Source: Novosphingobium sp. JCM 18896 (GTDB taxonomy: Bacteria; Pseudomonadota; Alphaproteobacteria; Sphingomonadales; Sphingomonadaceae). Taken from it: a stretch of 64,000 nt of DNA. The DNA lies in NCBI RefSeq assembly GCF_025938095.1, contig NZ_JAPCZF010000003.1, positions 765,062-829,061 of the forward strand, in the 5' to 3' direction. Positions 1 through 8,514 of the stretch are shown here, piece after piece. The notes beneath the pieces are model-generated. The model had not been told where the DNA came from, made no database searches, and worked only from the letters and a program-made list of their open reading frames with translations. Every line of letters starts with the position of its first letter. The stretch's first letter is position 1. The position numbers and the translations under genes are program-made.

Positions 1-744
1 GAGCATCGCGATCCCGTAGCCGGGGCAGGTGAAGGCCCAGAACACGCGTCCCGTGCCATAGCCCTCGGGAGCTTCCTCCCGTCCCGCCAGACCCACGGTG
101 TAGACGAGCGCATGGAGCGCGATCAGCGAGATCAGAATGAGGGCGAGGGTATGCCAGGCGGTCATCTTGAGCCCGATGAGCACGACCTCCTCGGTTGGCG
201 CGACGTTGAAGGCGAGAAACAGGGCGCCGGCCATCATGAGGAAAAGCTGCCCGGCGTAGCCCGCCGAACGGGCTTCCTCTTCCTCGCGCTTTTCGCCTTC
301 GCCATCGCCGAGCTGCTTGCGCGCGAGCATCGCACCAAAGCTCGCCGGCACGGATTGGACTGCGATCATACCGGCAATTTCATGCAGCGGGCTGTCCTTG
401 GAGATCAGCCCGAGGACCGTGAGTGCCAGGGCAGAGACGGTGATCCCCACGGCATAGGCGCCGAGCGCGTCGAGAACATCCTCGGCGAGGGTTTCGGTCG
501 GCTCGAAGCCGCCGAAGCGGGACAGTACGACGAGGACCGCAAAATTCGAAAGGATGAAGGCGAGGAGCCGAAAGGGATGGATGGCGAAACCCAGCGTCCA
601 CATTTCCATCGTCATCAGCAGCGGCAGTCCGAAGATGATGGCGCCGGCAAAAGCCCGCGCCAGTCCCTTCGCATAGACCTCGTTGGAGTTCGCGGGGGCA
701 TCGCGATCGGCCCGGCCATGTTCGGCAGTGCGCGCTTGAGTCAT
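1..744 (-). CDS. TIGR02587/DUF2391-type integral membrane protein (3' end cut by window edge)
   Basis: The minus-strand frame is open from an ATG at 744 to the window edge, 248 codons without a stop. It begins MTQARTAEHG and has a short polar N-terminus followed by several hydrophobic segments typical of a polytopic inner-membrane protein (for example around IIFGLPLLMTMEMW and LILISLIALHALVY). A charged loop rich in Glu/Lys lies near residue 150. The pattern fits the TIGR02587 family of putative integral membrane proteins of unknown function. The C-terminus lies beyond base 1. Family assignment is from recognition; no function is implied. Confidence 0.7.
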   Translation of the reverse strand, partial: MTQARTAEHGRADRDAPANSNEVYAKGLARAFAGAIIFGLPLLMTMEMWTLGFAIHPFRLLAFILSNFAVLVVLSRFGGFEPTETLAEDVLDALGAYAVGITVSALALTVLGLISKDSPLHEIAGMIAVQSVPASFGAMLARKQLGDGEGEKREEEEARSAGYAGQLFLMMAGALFLAFNVAPTEEVVLIGLKMTAWHTLALILISLIALHALVYTVGLAGREEAPEGYGTGRVFWAFTCPGYGIAML

Positions 745-848
745 GCTGTGATCGCCATAGTCGTTGTCACTCCGGCCAAACGCGCGGCATGCCGTCGATG
801 TGCCCAGAGATTTGCCAAGCAATTCAGCAAGCCTTGGTCCTTTCCTCT

Positions 849-1217
849 TTAGATGCCCTCGGGTTTTTCCTGAACCATGGCGAGGAGGCGCTGCGCGACC
901 CGTTCGATGTCCTTGCTCGACAGGTTCTCCAGATCGACGAATGCCGATGCCTCGCCTCCCGCGTCGGCCAGCACTGCGTCGAGCTTCAATTGCAGGACAC
1001 GCGAATCCCGGTTCTGCGAGTTCTGGATCAGGAACACCATCAGGGTGGGGACGATCGAACACGCCGTGTTGATGGTAAGCTGCCAGGAATCCGAGAAGCG
1101 AAACACCGGCCCCAGGGCCAACCACGCGGCCACGATGACCAACGTGCCGAGGAAGGCCCAGGGCGAGCCCGCGGCGTCGGCCGCATGCTTGGCAAAGCGA
1201 TGAAATGTTTCGATCAT
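849..1217 (-). CDS. low-affinity iron permease family membrane protein
   Basis: This 122-residue protein begins MIETFHRFAKHAADAAG. The start was chosen because a GGAGG Shine-Dalgarno lies a few bases upstream; the frame is open further upstream but without coding character. Two transmembrane segments are visible, one containing FLGTLVIVAAWLALGP and one leading into FLIQNSQNRD. This layout and the QNxQNRD-like motif are typical of the small PF04120 'low affinity iron permease' family. In bacteria the link to iron transport is by annotation only; many members may simply be small membrane proteins. Confidence 0.8.
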   Translation of the reverse strand: MIETFHRFAKHAADAAGSPWAFLGTLVIVAAWLALGPVFRFSDSWQLTINTACSIVPTLMVFLIQNSQNRDSRVLQLKLDAVLADAGGEASAFVDLENLSSKDIERVAQRLLAMVQEKPEGI

Positions 1218-1378
1218 GATGCCTCCATGTCGGCACCTGATCGCTTGGCGCCGCCGTCGGTTCCCGCGCGAGTGTCGGTTCCGAGCGAACCGTGGCCGCG
1301 CCAGCCACCGCTTCTTGGGGCAGCCGCAACTTCGGCCTGCGCGGATCGTTAGGTGGGGACGTCCCAAGGAGCTCCCGA

Positions 1379-1804
1379 ATGGTCGCCGAGCGACTCCACC
1401 ACCCGATCCACCCGCTTCACGGCATCGTCCTCGGCGCCTTGCCGACGCTGTTCGGCGCGGCCTTTCTGGCCGATGTCACCTACCTGCGAACGGCCCAGAT
1501 TCAGTGGTCGAACTTCGCGCAGTGGGCGATCGCGGGCGGTCTGATCGTCGGCGCGCTCGCCTTGATTCCGGCGGGCTTCACACTGCTGCGACATATCGTC
1601 GGCGCCCGCGCGCGTCCGCTGCTCTATCTCGCGCTGCTGGCCGGCCTGTGGATCGTCGCTTTCGTCAATATGCTGCTGCACAGCCGCGACGGCTGGTATT
1701 CGGTGACGATTACGGGAGCGGTCCTGTCGTTCGCCACGACGGTCCTGGCGATCGCCGCGGCCTGGGTCGGCTATTCCGGATTTGCCCGGCGAGGAGAGGC
1801 ATGA
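1379..1804 (+). CDS. DUF2231-type four-helix membrane protein
   Basis: The 141-residue product begins MVAERLHHPIHPLHG, the usual opening of DUF2231 proteins (HPxHPxxV/L near the N-terminus). An AAGGAG ribosome site sits just upstream of 1379. About four hydrophobic helices follow. Its TGA stop overlaps the ATG of the following dehydrogenase gene (ATGA), so the two are probably translated together. DUF2231 proteins often sit next to PQQ or sorbosone dehydrogenases, where they have been suggested to be membrane partners; that role is inference here. Confidence 0.8.
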   Translation: MVAERLHHPIHPLHGIVLGALPTLFGAAFLADVTYLRTAQIQWSNFAQWAIAGGLIVGALALIPAGFTLLRHIVGARARPLLYLALLAGLWIVAFVNMLLHSRDGWYSVTITGAVLSFATTVLAIAAAWVGYSGFARRGEA

Positions 1805-3144
1805 TGCGCCGCGGATGGATTGCCGGGGCTGCGATGGTGCCGCTCGTCGTCCTGCTCGCCGCCTGCGGCAGCAAGAGCGAGACTGCGCAATACGGTTCCG
1901 ACCCGCGTCTTCCCGCGCGCGAAACCGGGCTGCTACCGACGATCGCCGTCGCCGGGCCGACGGGATGGGACGGCCAGAAACCGACGGTTCCTGCGGGCTT
2001 TCGCGTCGAGGCGATCGCGACGGGACTGAAGATGCCGCGTCAGATGCTCGTCCTGCCCAACGGTGACATCCTCGTCGCCGAGGGTGCGGGCAAGTCCGCG
2101 CCGGCGCTGCGGCCCAAGGATATCGTCGCGGGCTTCATCAAGGCGCGCGGCAAGAGCAAGGTCGAAGGCGGGAACCGCATCACGCTGCTGCGCGATGCCG
2201 ACGGAGACGGTCGCTACGAACTACGCACGACCTTCATCTCGGGCCTCAATGCGCCCTATGGCCTGGCTTTCTTCAACGGCTCGCTTTTCGTCGCAAACCA
2301 GGATGCGCTGCTGCGCTTTGCCTATGTCGAGGGCCAGACGCAGATCACCACGCCGGGCGCCAAAGTCGCGGATCTGCCTGCCCAGATCAACCACCACTGG
2401 ACCAAGTCGCTCGCGCTCAGTCCCGACGGTGCCAAGGCCTATGTGGGCATCGGTTCGAACAGCAACATTACCGAGCGGGGCATGGCGGCCGAGCTCGACC
2501 GCGCGATGGTCTGGGAGATCGATACGGCCACGGGCGCGCATCGCCCCTTCGCGACGGGTCTGCGCAATCCGAGCGCGCTGGCGATCGACCCGGGCAGTGG
2601 GCAGCTCTGGGCGGCGGTGAACGAACGCGACGAGCTGGGGCCGGACCTCGTGCCCGACTATGTGACCGCGGTACGACCGGGCGCCTTCTATGGCTGGCCC
2701 TACAGTTACTGGGGGCAGCACGTGGACCCTCGCGTCCATCCCGGCGATCCCAAGAAGGTCGCCGCGGCACTGCGTCCGGACTACAGCCTGGGCTCGCACG
2801 TCGCGCCGCTCGGCCTGGCCTTCGCGGCGCCGGCTCTGGGGGCGAACTTCGCGCAGGGCCTCTTCGTCGGCGAGCACGGCAGCTGGAACCGCAAGGCCTT
2901 GAGCGGCTACAAGGTGGTCTTCGTGCCGCTGGCGGGTGGCAAGCCGAGCGGAGCGCCGGTCGACTTCCTGTCCGGATTCCTCGATGCCGATGGCAAGGCC
3001 CGCGGCCGGCCCGTCGGCGTGACGGTCGACCCGCGCGGCGCGGTGATCGTCGCCGACGATCTGTCGCAGACGGTATGGCGCGTGACCCCGCTCAGCCCGC
3101 CATCAGCGCCGGCAGCGCTTGCCAAGCCACCGCCAGCAGGCTGA
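1801..3144 (+). CDS. PQQ-dependent sugar dehydrogenase (sorbosone dehydrogenase family) lipoprotein
   Basis: This 447-residue protein starts at 1801, overlapping the previous stop by four bases. A lipoprotein signal ends in LLAAC with Cys22. The mature part has beta-propeller repeats of the glucose/sorbosone dehydrogenase family: VPAGFRVEAIATGL, the MPRQMLVLPNGDILVAE blade, HHWTKSLALSPDG, GLRNPSALAIDP, and GEHGSWNRK near residue 360. Such enzymes oxidise sugars or aldehydes in the periplasm and pass electrons to cytochrome c, which fits the oxidase operon alongside. The 3' end overlaps the convergent small membrane gene by 53 bases. Substrate unknown. Confidence 0.88.
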   Translation: MMRRGWIAGAAMVPLVVLLAACGSKSETAQYGSDPRLPARETGLLPTIAVAGPTGWDGQKPTVPAGFRVEAIATGLKMPRQMLVLPNGDILVAEGAGKSAPALRPKDIVAGFIKARGKSKVEGGNRITLLRDADGDGRYELRTTFISGLNAPYGLAFFNGSLFVANQDALLRFAYVEGQTQITTPGAKVADLPAQINHHWTKSLALSPDGAKAYVGIGSNSNITERGMAAELDRAMVWEIDTATGAHRPFATGLRNPSALAIDPGSGQLWAAVNERDELGPDLVPDYVTAVRPGAFYGWPYSYWGQHVDPRVHPGDPKKVAAALRPDYSLGSHVAPLGLAFAAPALGANFAQGLFVGEHGSWNRKALSGYKVVFVPLAGGKPSGAPVDFLSGFLDADGKARGRPVGVTVDPRGAVIVADDLSQTVWRVTPLSPPSAPAALAKPPPAG

Positions 3145-3367
3145 GGCCAGCCCCAGCGCCGGCCACCGAGCGGCGCCAGGCGGCAAAGGGATCGTCGCGG
3201 CGCAGGCGGGAAATGATCCGTAGAAACCAGACGTCCGCGCCAAGGCAGACCAGGGTGAGCGCGGCGACCGCCGCGCGATGGGGCGCGATCTCGGCGATCG
3301 CGTAGAGCCCGAAGAAATGCAGCGCCCAGACGAGCATCCCGCCCAGCAGGATCAGCCAGGTTCTCAT
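3092..3367 (-). CDS. small hydrophobic protein, last gene of the oxidase operon
   Basis: A 91-residue membrane protein starting MRTWLILLGGMLVWALHF at 3367; its ATG overlaps the stop of the subunit I-III gene (ATGA). Three hydrophobic helices can be seen, with a basic loop RLRRDDPFAAWRR between the second and third. Small proteins of this kind are common at the end of aa3/caa3 oxidase operons and may act as subunit IV or as an assembly factor; no family is recognised. Its 3' end runs 53 bases into the convergent dehydrogenase gene. Confidence 0.7.
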   Translation of the reverse strand: MRTWLILLGGMLVWALHFFGLYAIAEIAPHRAAVAALTLVCLGADVWFLRIISRLRRDDPFAAWRRSVAGAGAGLSLLAVAWQALPALMAG

Positions 3368-5886
3368 GCGCCTATCGCGCGGGCGAAAAGCGTGCCGACC
3401 AGGCCTTGCGCGCCGGCATAGCCGACGAACAGGCAGGTCAGATCCAGCGTGTTGTTGCGGGTCTGGCTGACCAAGTTCTTCACCGCGCGCCAACCGAGAT
3501 AGCCGGCCATCAGCACGGCGATCGCGCCGACCATCGCCTGCAGGCAGAGGATGGCGTTGACCGCGGCGCTCTGGCCGCTCGTATCGGGCGGCAGGAGCGC
3601 GAGCCACGCGCGCGCATCGAGCCAGGTCAGCAAGAGCGCAGCCACGGCAGCGAGGATCACGGGGATCGTCGCCCAGCTGTTGCCCCTGCGATGGAGCCGC
3701 CGCGTCGCCCAGGCCGCGAAAACGACGCCGACATAGCCCGCCGCGATCGCCAGGCCCTCGGTCAGGGGCAGCGGCTTGGTCCAGAAGCCCGGCTGGTTAC
3801 CCCAGAGGAAGGCGAGGCTGAACAGCGCCATGGCGAAGATCATGCCCATCACGATCATGAGGATCACCATCGCCCACCAGCCATGGCTAGCGGGCCCGGT
3901 GACATAGGTCGGCACGCGGATGCCCGCGCCGATGTCGACGTCGCCCTGGTCGACGGGCTGGTCGGTGTCCCACAGCCAGCGCAGGACCGCGATCGTCGCC
4001 AGGGCGCCGCTGACCCAGGCAAAGGTGTAAGCCTGCACGGTGAGGGCGAGAAAGAAGCCCGCCGTCAGGATCGCCGCCGCGAAAGGCCAGGGCGAGGGGC
4101 CGGGCATGATCTGCAGATACTGCGGCTCGGCGAGAAGCGGGCTGGTGACGATCGTCTCGCGCCGGCCGGTCGCCGAATTGGGCAGGAAGTAGCGCCCCTC
4201 TTCGACATCGTCCGAAAGACCAGGATCGTCCCACAGCGGCTCGCGGCTTTTCACTACGGGGATCGAGCGCGTCGAGTACAGTTCGGTGGGCAGCCATTCG
4301 AGCGTGCCCGCACCATAGGTGTTGCCGGCATTGCCGCCGCCCGGCGCAAGGCGGAAGCGGCGGCCCATGTCGATGAGGAACAGCGCGATGCCGAGCGCCA
4401 GCATGAAGGCACCTATCGTCGAGATCAGGTTGGGCAGGTCCCATCCGGTGCCCGGCAGGTAGGTGTAGATGCGCCGCGGCATGCCCATGAGCCCGGCGAG
4501 ATGCATTGGCATGAAGGCGACATTCATGCCGACGAACATCAGGCCGAAGACCCATTTGCCGAGCCGCTCCGACAGTGCCGTGCGGCTGACCATCGGTGTC
4601 CAGTAGTACATCGCGGCGAACAGCGGGAAGACCATGCCGCCGATCAGCACGTAGTGGAGATGGGCGACGATGAAATAGGTGTCGTGCACCTGCCAGTCGA
4701 AGGGCACGAGCGCGACCATGACGCCGGTCAGCCCGCCGGTGACGAAGATTACGACGCTTCCCATCGCGAAGAGCCCGGGCGTGTTGAACCGCGGCTTGCC
4801 GATAGCGAAAGTCGCGATCCACGAGAAGACCTGGATGCCCGCGGGAACGGAGACCGCCATCGAGGCCGCGGAGAAGAACCCCGCGGTCATCGGCGGCAGT
4901 CCCGTCGCGAACATGTGGTGGGCCCAGACGCCGAAGCTGATGAAGCCCGTGGCGACCATGGCGAGGACGATCAGCCGGTAACCGACAAGTTCGGTCCGGG
5001 CGATCGTCGGCACGATCATGCTCATCATGCCCGCGGCCGGCAGGAAGATGATGTAAACCTCGGGGTGGCCGAAGAACCAGAACAGGTGCTGCCACAGTAG
5101 CGGATCGCCGCCGCGGGTCGCATCGAAGAACGGCCAGTTGAAGGCGCGCTCGATCTCGAGCAGCAGCGTCGCGAGGATCACGCTCGGGAAGGCGATGACG
5201 ATCATGACCGCGAAGACCAGCATGGCCCAGGCGAAGATCGGCATCTTGTCGAGGCTCATCCCCGGCGCGCGCGTGCGCAGCACGCCGACGATGATCTCGA
5301 TCGCGCCGGCGATTGCGCTGATCTCGATGAAGCCGATGCCGAGCAGCCAAAAGTCGGTGTTGATGCCCGGCGAATAGGACTTGGAGGTCAGCGGCGGATA
5401 CATGAACCAGCCGCCGTCGGGGGCGAGCCCGACGAACAGCGAGGCGAAGAAGGCGAGGCCGCCCACGGCGTAGGCCCAGAAGGCGTAGGCGGACAGGCGC
5501 GGAAAGGGCAGGTCGCGCGCGGCGAGCATCTGCGGCAGCAGCAGCACGCCCGCAGCCTCGACCATCGGCACGGCGAAGAGAAACATCATCACCGTGCCAT
5601 GCATGGTGAAGACCTGGTTGTAGGTCGCCTGCGGCAGCACCTCCATCAGCGGCGCGGCAAGCTGGACGCGCATGACCAGCGCGAGCAAGCCGGCGAGCAG
5701 GAAGAACAGGAAGGCCGTGGCGAGGTAGTAGATGCCGACGTAGTTGTTGTTGACGACGGTCAGGTATTCCCAGCCTTTGGGCGCGCACCAGATGCGCTTG
5801 AGCTGTGCTTCCTCGTGCCTCGGCCGCTCGCCCTTCGTCGGAAAACGATCGTAGAGCGCGGGATCGAAGCCCGTTTCAGACCTCAC
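3364..5886 (-). CDS. ctaD: heme-copper cytochrome c oxidase, fused subunits I and III
   Basis: The 840-residue protein joins a catalytic subunit I (about residues 1-560) to a subunit III-like C-terminal region. Heme/copper ligands are present: His96 in TMHGTVMMF (low-spin heme a), His274 in GHPEVY with Tyr278 (CuB and cross-linked Tyr; Glu276 marks an A-type proton channel), His323-His324 in WAHHMF, and His409/His411 in VAHLHYV. The subunit III part has SHGWWAMVILMIV and further helices. It reduces oxygen to water and pumps protons in the cytoplasmic membrane. The gene overlaps both neighbours by four bases. The I-III fusion is known in caa3-type oxidases. Confidence 0.95.
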   Translation of the reverse strand: MRSETGFDPALYDRFPTKGERPRHEEAQLKRIWCAPKGWEYLTVVNNNYVGIYYLATAFLFFLLAGLLALVMRVQLAAPLMEVLPQATYNQVFTMHGTVMMFLFAVPMVEAAGVLLLPQMLAARDLPFPRLSAYAFWAYAVGGLAFFASLFVGLAPDGGWFMYPPLTSKSYSPGINTDFWLLGIGFIEISAIAGAIEIIVGVLRTRAPGMSLDKMPIFAWAMLVFAVMIVIAFPSVILATLLLEIERAFNWPFFDATRGGDPLLWQHLFWFFGHPEVYIIFLPAAGMMSMIVPTIARTELVGYRLIVLAMVATGFISFGVWAHHMFATGLPPMTAGFFSAASMAVSVPAGIQVFSWIATFAIGKPRFNTPGLFAMGSVVIFVTGGLTGVMVALVPFDWQVHDTYFIVAHLHYVLIGGMVFPLFAAMYYWTPMVSRTALSERLGKWVFGLMFVGMNVAFMPMHLAGLMGMPRRIYTYLPGTGWDLPNLISTIGAFMLALGIALFLIDMGRRFRLAPGGGNAGNTYGAGTLEWLPTELYSTRSIPVVKSREPLWDDPGLSDDVEEGRYFLPNSATGRRETIVTSPLLAEPQYLQIMPGPSPWPFAAAILTAGFFLALTVQAYTFAWVSGALATIAVLRWLWDTDQPVDQGDVDIGAGIRVPTYVTGPASHGWWAMVILMIVMGMIFAMALFSLAFLWGNQPGFWTKPLPLTEGLAIAAGYVGVVFAAWATRRLHRRGNSWATIPVILAAVAALLLTWLDARAWLALLPPDTSGQSAAVNAILCLQAMVGAIAVLMAGYLGWRAVKNLVSQTRNNTLDLTCLFVGYAGAQGLVGTLFARAIGA

Positions 5887-6842
5887 TTGAGGCTTTCCAT
5901 ATAGGCAGCCAGTGCGGCGAGATCCTCGGGCGCGAGCTGCTTGTAGCCCGGCATCCGGTTGCCGGGCTTGAGCGTCTGGCTGTCAGCGATCCAGCCCATC
6001 AGCGTCCCGCGATTGTTGGGTAGGATGCCCGCGCCCAGGGTGCGGCGCGAACCGACGTGGCTGAGATCGGGGCCGGCAAGGCCGTTGGCCTCGGTGCCCG
6101 CGATCGTGTGGCAGGCTGCGCAGCCGCTCGTTCGGAAAAGTTCGGCGCCCCGCTGCGCTTCGGGTGGGGGCGGCGCACGCCGGCCCGCTTGCCAGCGGGC
6201 GAAGGTCTCGGGGGTGTGGGCGACGACGGCGAAACCCATCAGCGCATGCGGGCCGCCGCAATATTCGGCGCATTGGCCGCCGTAGGTGCCCGGCCTGTCC
6301 GCCTGGATGCGCAGGAGGTTGGTGCGGCCGGGGATCATGTCCATTTTGCCGGCGAGGTTCGGGACCCAGAACGAGTGGATCACGTCGGCCGAGGCGAGCT
6401 CGAGCAGCACGCTCTTTCCAACCGGGATGTGCAGCTCATTGGCATCGCGGATCACCGTGCGACCCGCCGCGTCGAGATAGGCGACGCGCCACCACCACAT
6501 CTCGCCGGTGATGCGCACGCGCATTTCGTCTGCACGCGGGCCGGTCGCCTGGAGATCGCCGGTCAGTCGCAGGCCCCAGATCAGCAGCGCTGTCAGCACC
6601 ACTCCGGGAAAGGCGACGCCGCCAATCCAGATCGCGCGGTCGCCCCCGAGCCGGCGCCGCAACGACGGCTTGCCCCAGAGCGCCACGGCGAGGGCCGCGA
6701 GGACGACGATCAGCACTATCGTCCCGCCGATCAGCAGCGCCCAGGTGAGCAAGACCACGGGCTGGGCAAAGGGGCCGCCCGCGTCGAGCACCGGCGGCGG
6801 CCAGCCGCTCAAGACCGAAGTCAGGCCGGCTTCAACGCGCAT
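5883..6842 (-). CDS. ctaC: cytochrome c oxidase subunit II with fused cytochrome c domain
   Basis: This 319-residue protein has two N-terminal membrane helices, then a cupredoxin domain with the CuA ligands His156 (VIHSFWVPN), Cys191 and Cys195 (CAEYCGGPHALM), His199 and Met202. The aromatic cluster MWWWRV near residue 117 is the expected electron entry site. A C-terminal cytochrome c domain carries CAACH (241-245) with a Met ligand late in the domain. It accepts electrons from cytochrome c and passes them to subunit I. The fused heme domain classes the enzyme as caa3-like. It overlaps the upstream cytochrome gene by 11 bases and the downstream subunit I gene by four. Confidence 0.95.
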   Translation of the reverse strand: MRVEAGLTSVLSGWPPPVLDAGGPFAQPVVLLTWALLIGGTIVLIVVLAALAVALWGKPSLRRRLGGDRAIWIGGVAFPGVVLTALLIWGLRLTGDLQATGPRADEMRVRITGEMWWWRVAYLDAAGRTVIRDANELHIPVGKSVLLELASADVIHSFWVPNLAGKMDMIPGRTNLLRIQADRPGTYGGQCAEYCGGPHALMGFAVVAHTPETFARWQAGRRAPPPPEAQRGAELFRTSGCAACHTIAGTEANGLAGPDLSHVGSRRTLGAGILPNNRGTLMGWIADSQTLKPGNRMPGYKQLAPEDLAALAAYMESLK

Positions 6843-7197
6843 GTGCGGACTGCGGGGCGGAGTGCAGGAAGGCAGCGATGTCCGCGGCGTCTCGCGCGCT
6901 CATCGGCTGGCGCGGCATGGCCGTGCCCGCCGGATCAAGCAGGAATTCGGCGAGACGGTCGGGGCGGTTCGCCTGGCGGCCGGCGATCGAGGCGCGATTG
7001 CGAAAGTTCGCCAGCGAAGGCCCGCTCGTGCCGGCGGGCCAGATACCCGGGATGACGTGGCAGGCGCCGCAGCCGAGCCGCTCGGCTGCGACACGTCCGC
7101 GCGCGACGGCTTCGGTGCCAGCCGGATTGGGGGCCAGGCCGACGTTCTCGCAACCGGCCAGCAGCAATGCCGCAATCAAGGCGATACGCACCCCCAT
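6832..7197 (-). CDS. monoheme cytochrome c lipoprotein, first gene of oxidase operon
   Basis: The 121-residue product has a lipoprotein signal with lipobox LAGC (Cys16), one heme site CGACH (43-47), and a distal Met in the region AMPRQPMS. It is therefore a membrane-anchored periplasmic cytochrome c, well placed to deliver electrons to the oxidase encoded immediately downstream. A GGAGG lies 12 bases before the ATG, and a stress-type promoter element lies at 7223-7247, so this is probably the first gene of the four-gene transcript. Confidence 0.9.
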   Translation of the reverse strand: MGVRIALIAALLLAGCENVGLAPNPAGTEAVARGRVAAERLGCGACHVIPGIWPAGTSGPSLANFRNRASIAGRQANRPDRLAEFLLDPAGTAMPRQPMSARDAADIAAFLHSAPQSAHAR

Positions 7198-7222
7198 TCG
7201 TCTGTCGTGCCTCCGATCGTGG

Positions 7223-7247
7223 AACCGCCCGGCGTCGCAACTGTTCC
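7223..7247 (-). promoter_or_regulatory. EcfG-type promoter for the cytochrome/oxidase operon
   Basis: On the minus strand GGAAC (7247-7243) is followed after 16 bases by GGTT (7226-7223), 25 bases before the cytochrome c ATG at 7197. This fits the alphaproteobacterial general-stress sigma factor consensus GGAAC-N16/17-CGTT except for the first -10 base. The segment is also GGAAC-N17-GTTCC on the plus strand, so it reads as a weaker element (GGAAC-N16-TGTT) toward the divergent cytochrome gene. Confidence 0.55.
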
Positions 7248-7253
7248 GATGGC

Positions 7254-7856
7254 GTGCCGAAGTCCGCGCCCTTTCTCTATCTGGCTGCGATCCTGGCCAC
7301 GATCCTGGAAGGCTGCGCCGATCCCGGCGGCGGAAATCCGGCCTTCACCGCCAGCGGCGAGGTCATCGCGCTCGGCGGCGGCGACGGCGGTCCGACCCAT
7401 GCCTGCGCGTCGTGTCATGGTCTCAAAGGCGAAGGCGACGGCAGGCTGGTCCCGCGACTTGCCGGGCTCGACGCCGGCTATCTCCATCGCCAGCTAGACG
7501 ACTACGCCAACGGCCGCCGCGAGCACGCCGAGATGCGCGCGATCGTCCGCCGGCTGGGCATGGAGGACCGGGCCAAGGTCTCGGCCTATTATGCCGCACT
7601 GCCCGTCACGGCTGCCGCGCTACCCCGGGTGTCGCCGCTCTATGCGGCGCGATGCGCGCAGTGCCACGGCCCGGCCGGTGAGGGCCGGGGGGCCGGCAAT
7701 CCGCCGCTCGCCGGGCAGCCCGCTGACTATGTCGAAGCGCAGCTGCTCGCCTGGCGCGCGGGCAAGCGGCGCGGCGATGGGATGGGCGAGATGCTCGCCG
7801 TCAGCCGCGCGCTGGCGCCGGAGCAGGTGCGCCAGCTGGCAGATCTGCATCGGTAG
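7254..7856 (+). CDS. diheme cytochrome c (c4-like) lipoprotein
   Basis: Two cytochrome c domains are visible, with heme motifs CASCHGLKGEGDG and CAQCHGPAGEGRG. The first is followed by RLAGLDAGYLHRQLDDYANG and the second by PPLAGQPADYVEAQL, the typical c4/class I pattern. I chose the GTG at 7254 because it gives a lipoprotein signal ending LEGC; a longer frame would overlap the divergent cytochrome start and lacks coding character. The protein should be a periplasmic electron carrier. Its 3' end overlaps the convergent cytochrome b561 gene by 56 bases. The start is the least certain part. Confidence 0.85.
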   Translation: MPKSAPFLYLAAILATILEGCADPGGGNPAFTASGEVIALGGGDGGPTHACASCHGLKGEGDGRLVPRLAGLDAGYLHRQLDDYANGRREHAEMRAIVRRLGMEDRAKVSAYYAALPVTAAALPRVSPLYAARCAQCHGPAGEGRGAGNPPLAGQPADYVEAQLLAWRAGKRRGDGMGEMLAVSRALAPEQVRQLADLHR

Positions 7857-8514
7857 GGCCGGCATCAGGAAGACCGGCATCGTGTAGACCGGGCCGAGGC
7901 GTGCGAGACTGCTCTTCGTCGTCTTCGAGCACCGGCAGCATCCCGATGAGCGTGTCGTGCTTGTCCCAGAAGTGATGTTTCAGCGCGGCGCCGACATGCA
8001 GCGGCACCATGACGAGCAGGCACAGCACGAGCAGCGCGTGAACGCCCTCCGCCCAGTCGAGCACAGCCCACTGGACCGCGATCGGGACGTCGTGAAACGG
8101 CATAAGTGGCCAAGGCAAGCCCAGCAGTTCGAGCCGCGGCGCGCCATCCAGCGCCGACCACATCGCCCAACCGGTCAGCGGCAGACCGAAGAAGCAGATG
8201 TAGAACAGCCCATGCGTCAGATAGGCGAGCTGGGTCTGCCAACCGAGCCGATCGGCATCGTTGATCGGTCCCGGCACGATGATCCGCCAGACGAGGCGCA
8301 TGCCGGCGAGCACCAGCATGGCGAGGCCGATCTGAGAATGAACCGCATAGGCATCGAGCTTGTCGCCGCCGACGGGCAGACGGCTCATCCGCCAGCCCCA
8401 ATAGATCTGAAACAGGATCAGCGCCGCCATCAGCCAGTGGAACGCGATGCCGACCGGCGAGTAGCGGCCCTCGGCGGCATGGCGCGCAGCCCATCGGCGG
8501 ACGGCCTCGATCAC
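7801..8514 (-). CDS. cytochrome b561 family protein
   Basis: This 237-residue protein starts with GTG at 8514, overlapping the TGA of the CtaG gene (GTGA). It opens VIEAVRRWAARHAAEGRYS and has four transmembrane helices with paired His ligands: SPVGIAFHWLMA, AYAVHSQIGLAM, the helix near THGLFYICFFGLPLTGW, and EGVHALLVLCLLVMVPLHVGAALKHH. These are the prokaryotic b561 (YceJ-like) features: di-heme b, quinol-linked electron transfer. The last 40 residues are low complexity (Pro/Ala/Asp) and overlap the convergent cytochrome c gene. It is the last gene of the fdhD operon. Confidence 0.9.
   Translation of the reverse strand: MIEAVRRWAARHAAEGRYSPVGIAFHWLMAALILFQIYWGWRMSRLPVGGDKLDAYAVHSQIGLAMLVLAGMRLVWRIIVPGPINDADRLGWQTQLAYLTHGLFYICFFGLPLTGWAMWSALDGAPRLELLGLPWPLMPFHDVPIAVQWAVLDWAEGVHALLVLCLLVMVPLHVGAALKHHFWDKHDTLIGMLPVLEDDEEQSRTPRPGLHDAGLPDAGPTDADLPAGAPAPAPARG

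Noticed and set aside
1240..1264. GGAAC-N16-CGAT before the iron permease-like gene
   Set aside because: The -10 differs from (C/G)GTT and sits close to the start codon; too weak to call.
3406..5100. 564-codon plus-strand frame
   Set aside because: Antisense shadow of the oxidase subunit I-III gene; no recognisable domain.
6057..7055. 332-codon plus-strand frame across the oxidase genes
   Set aside because: Overlaps two certain minus-strand genes and has non-protein-like composition.
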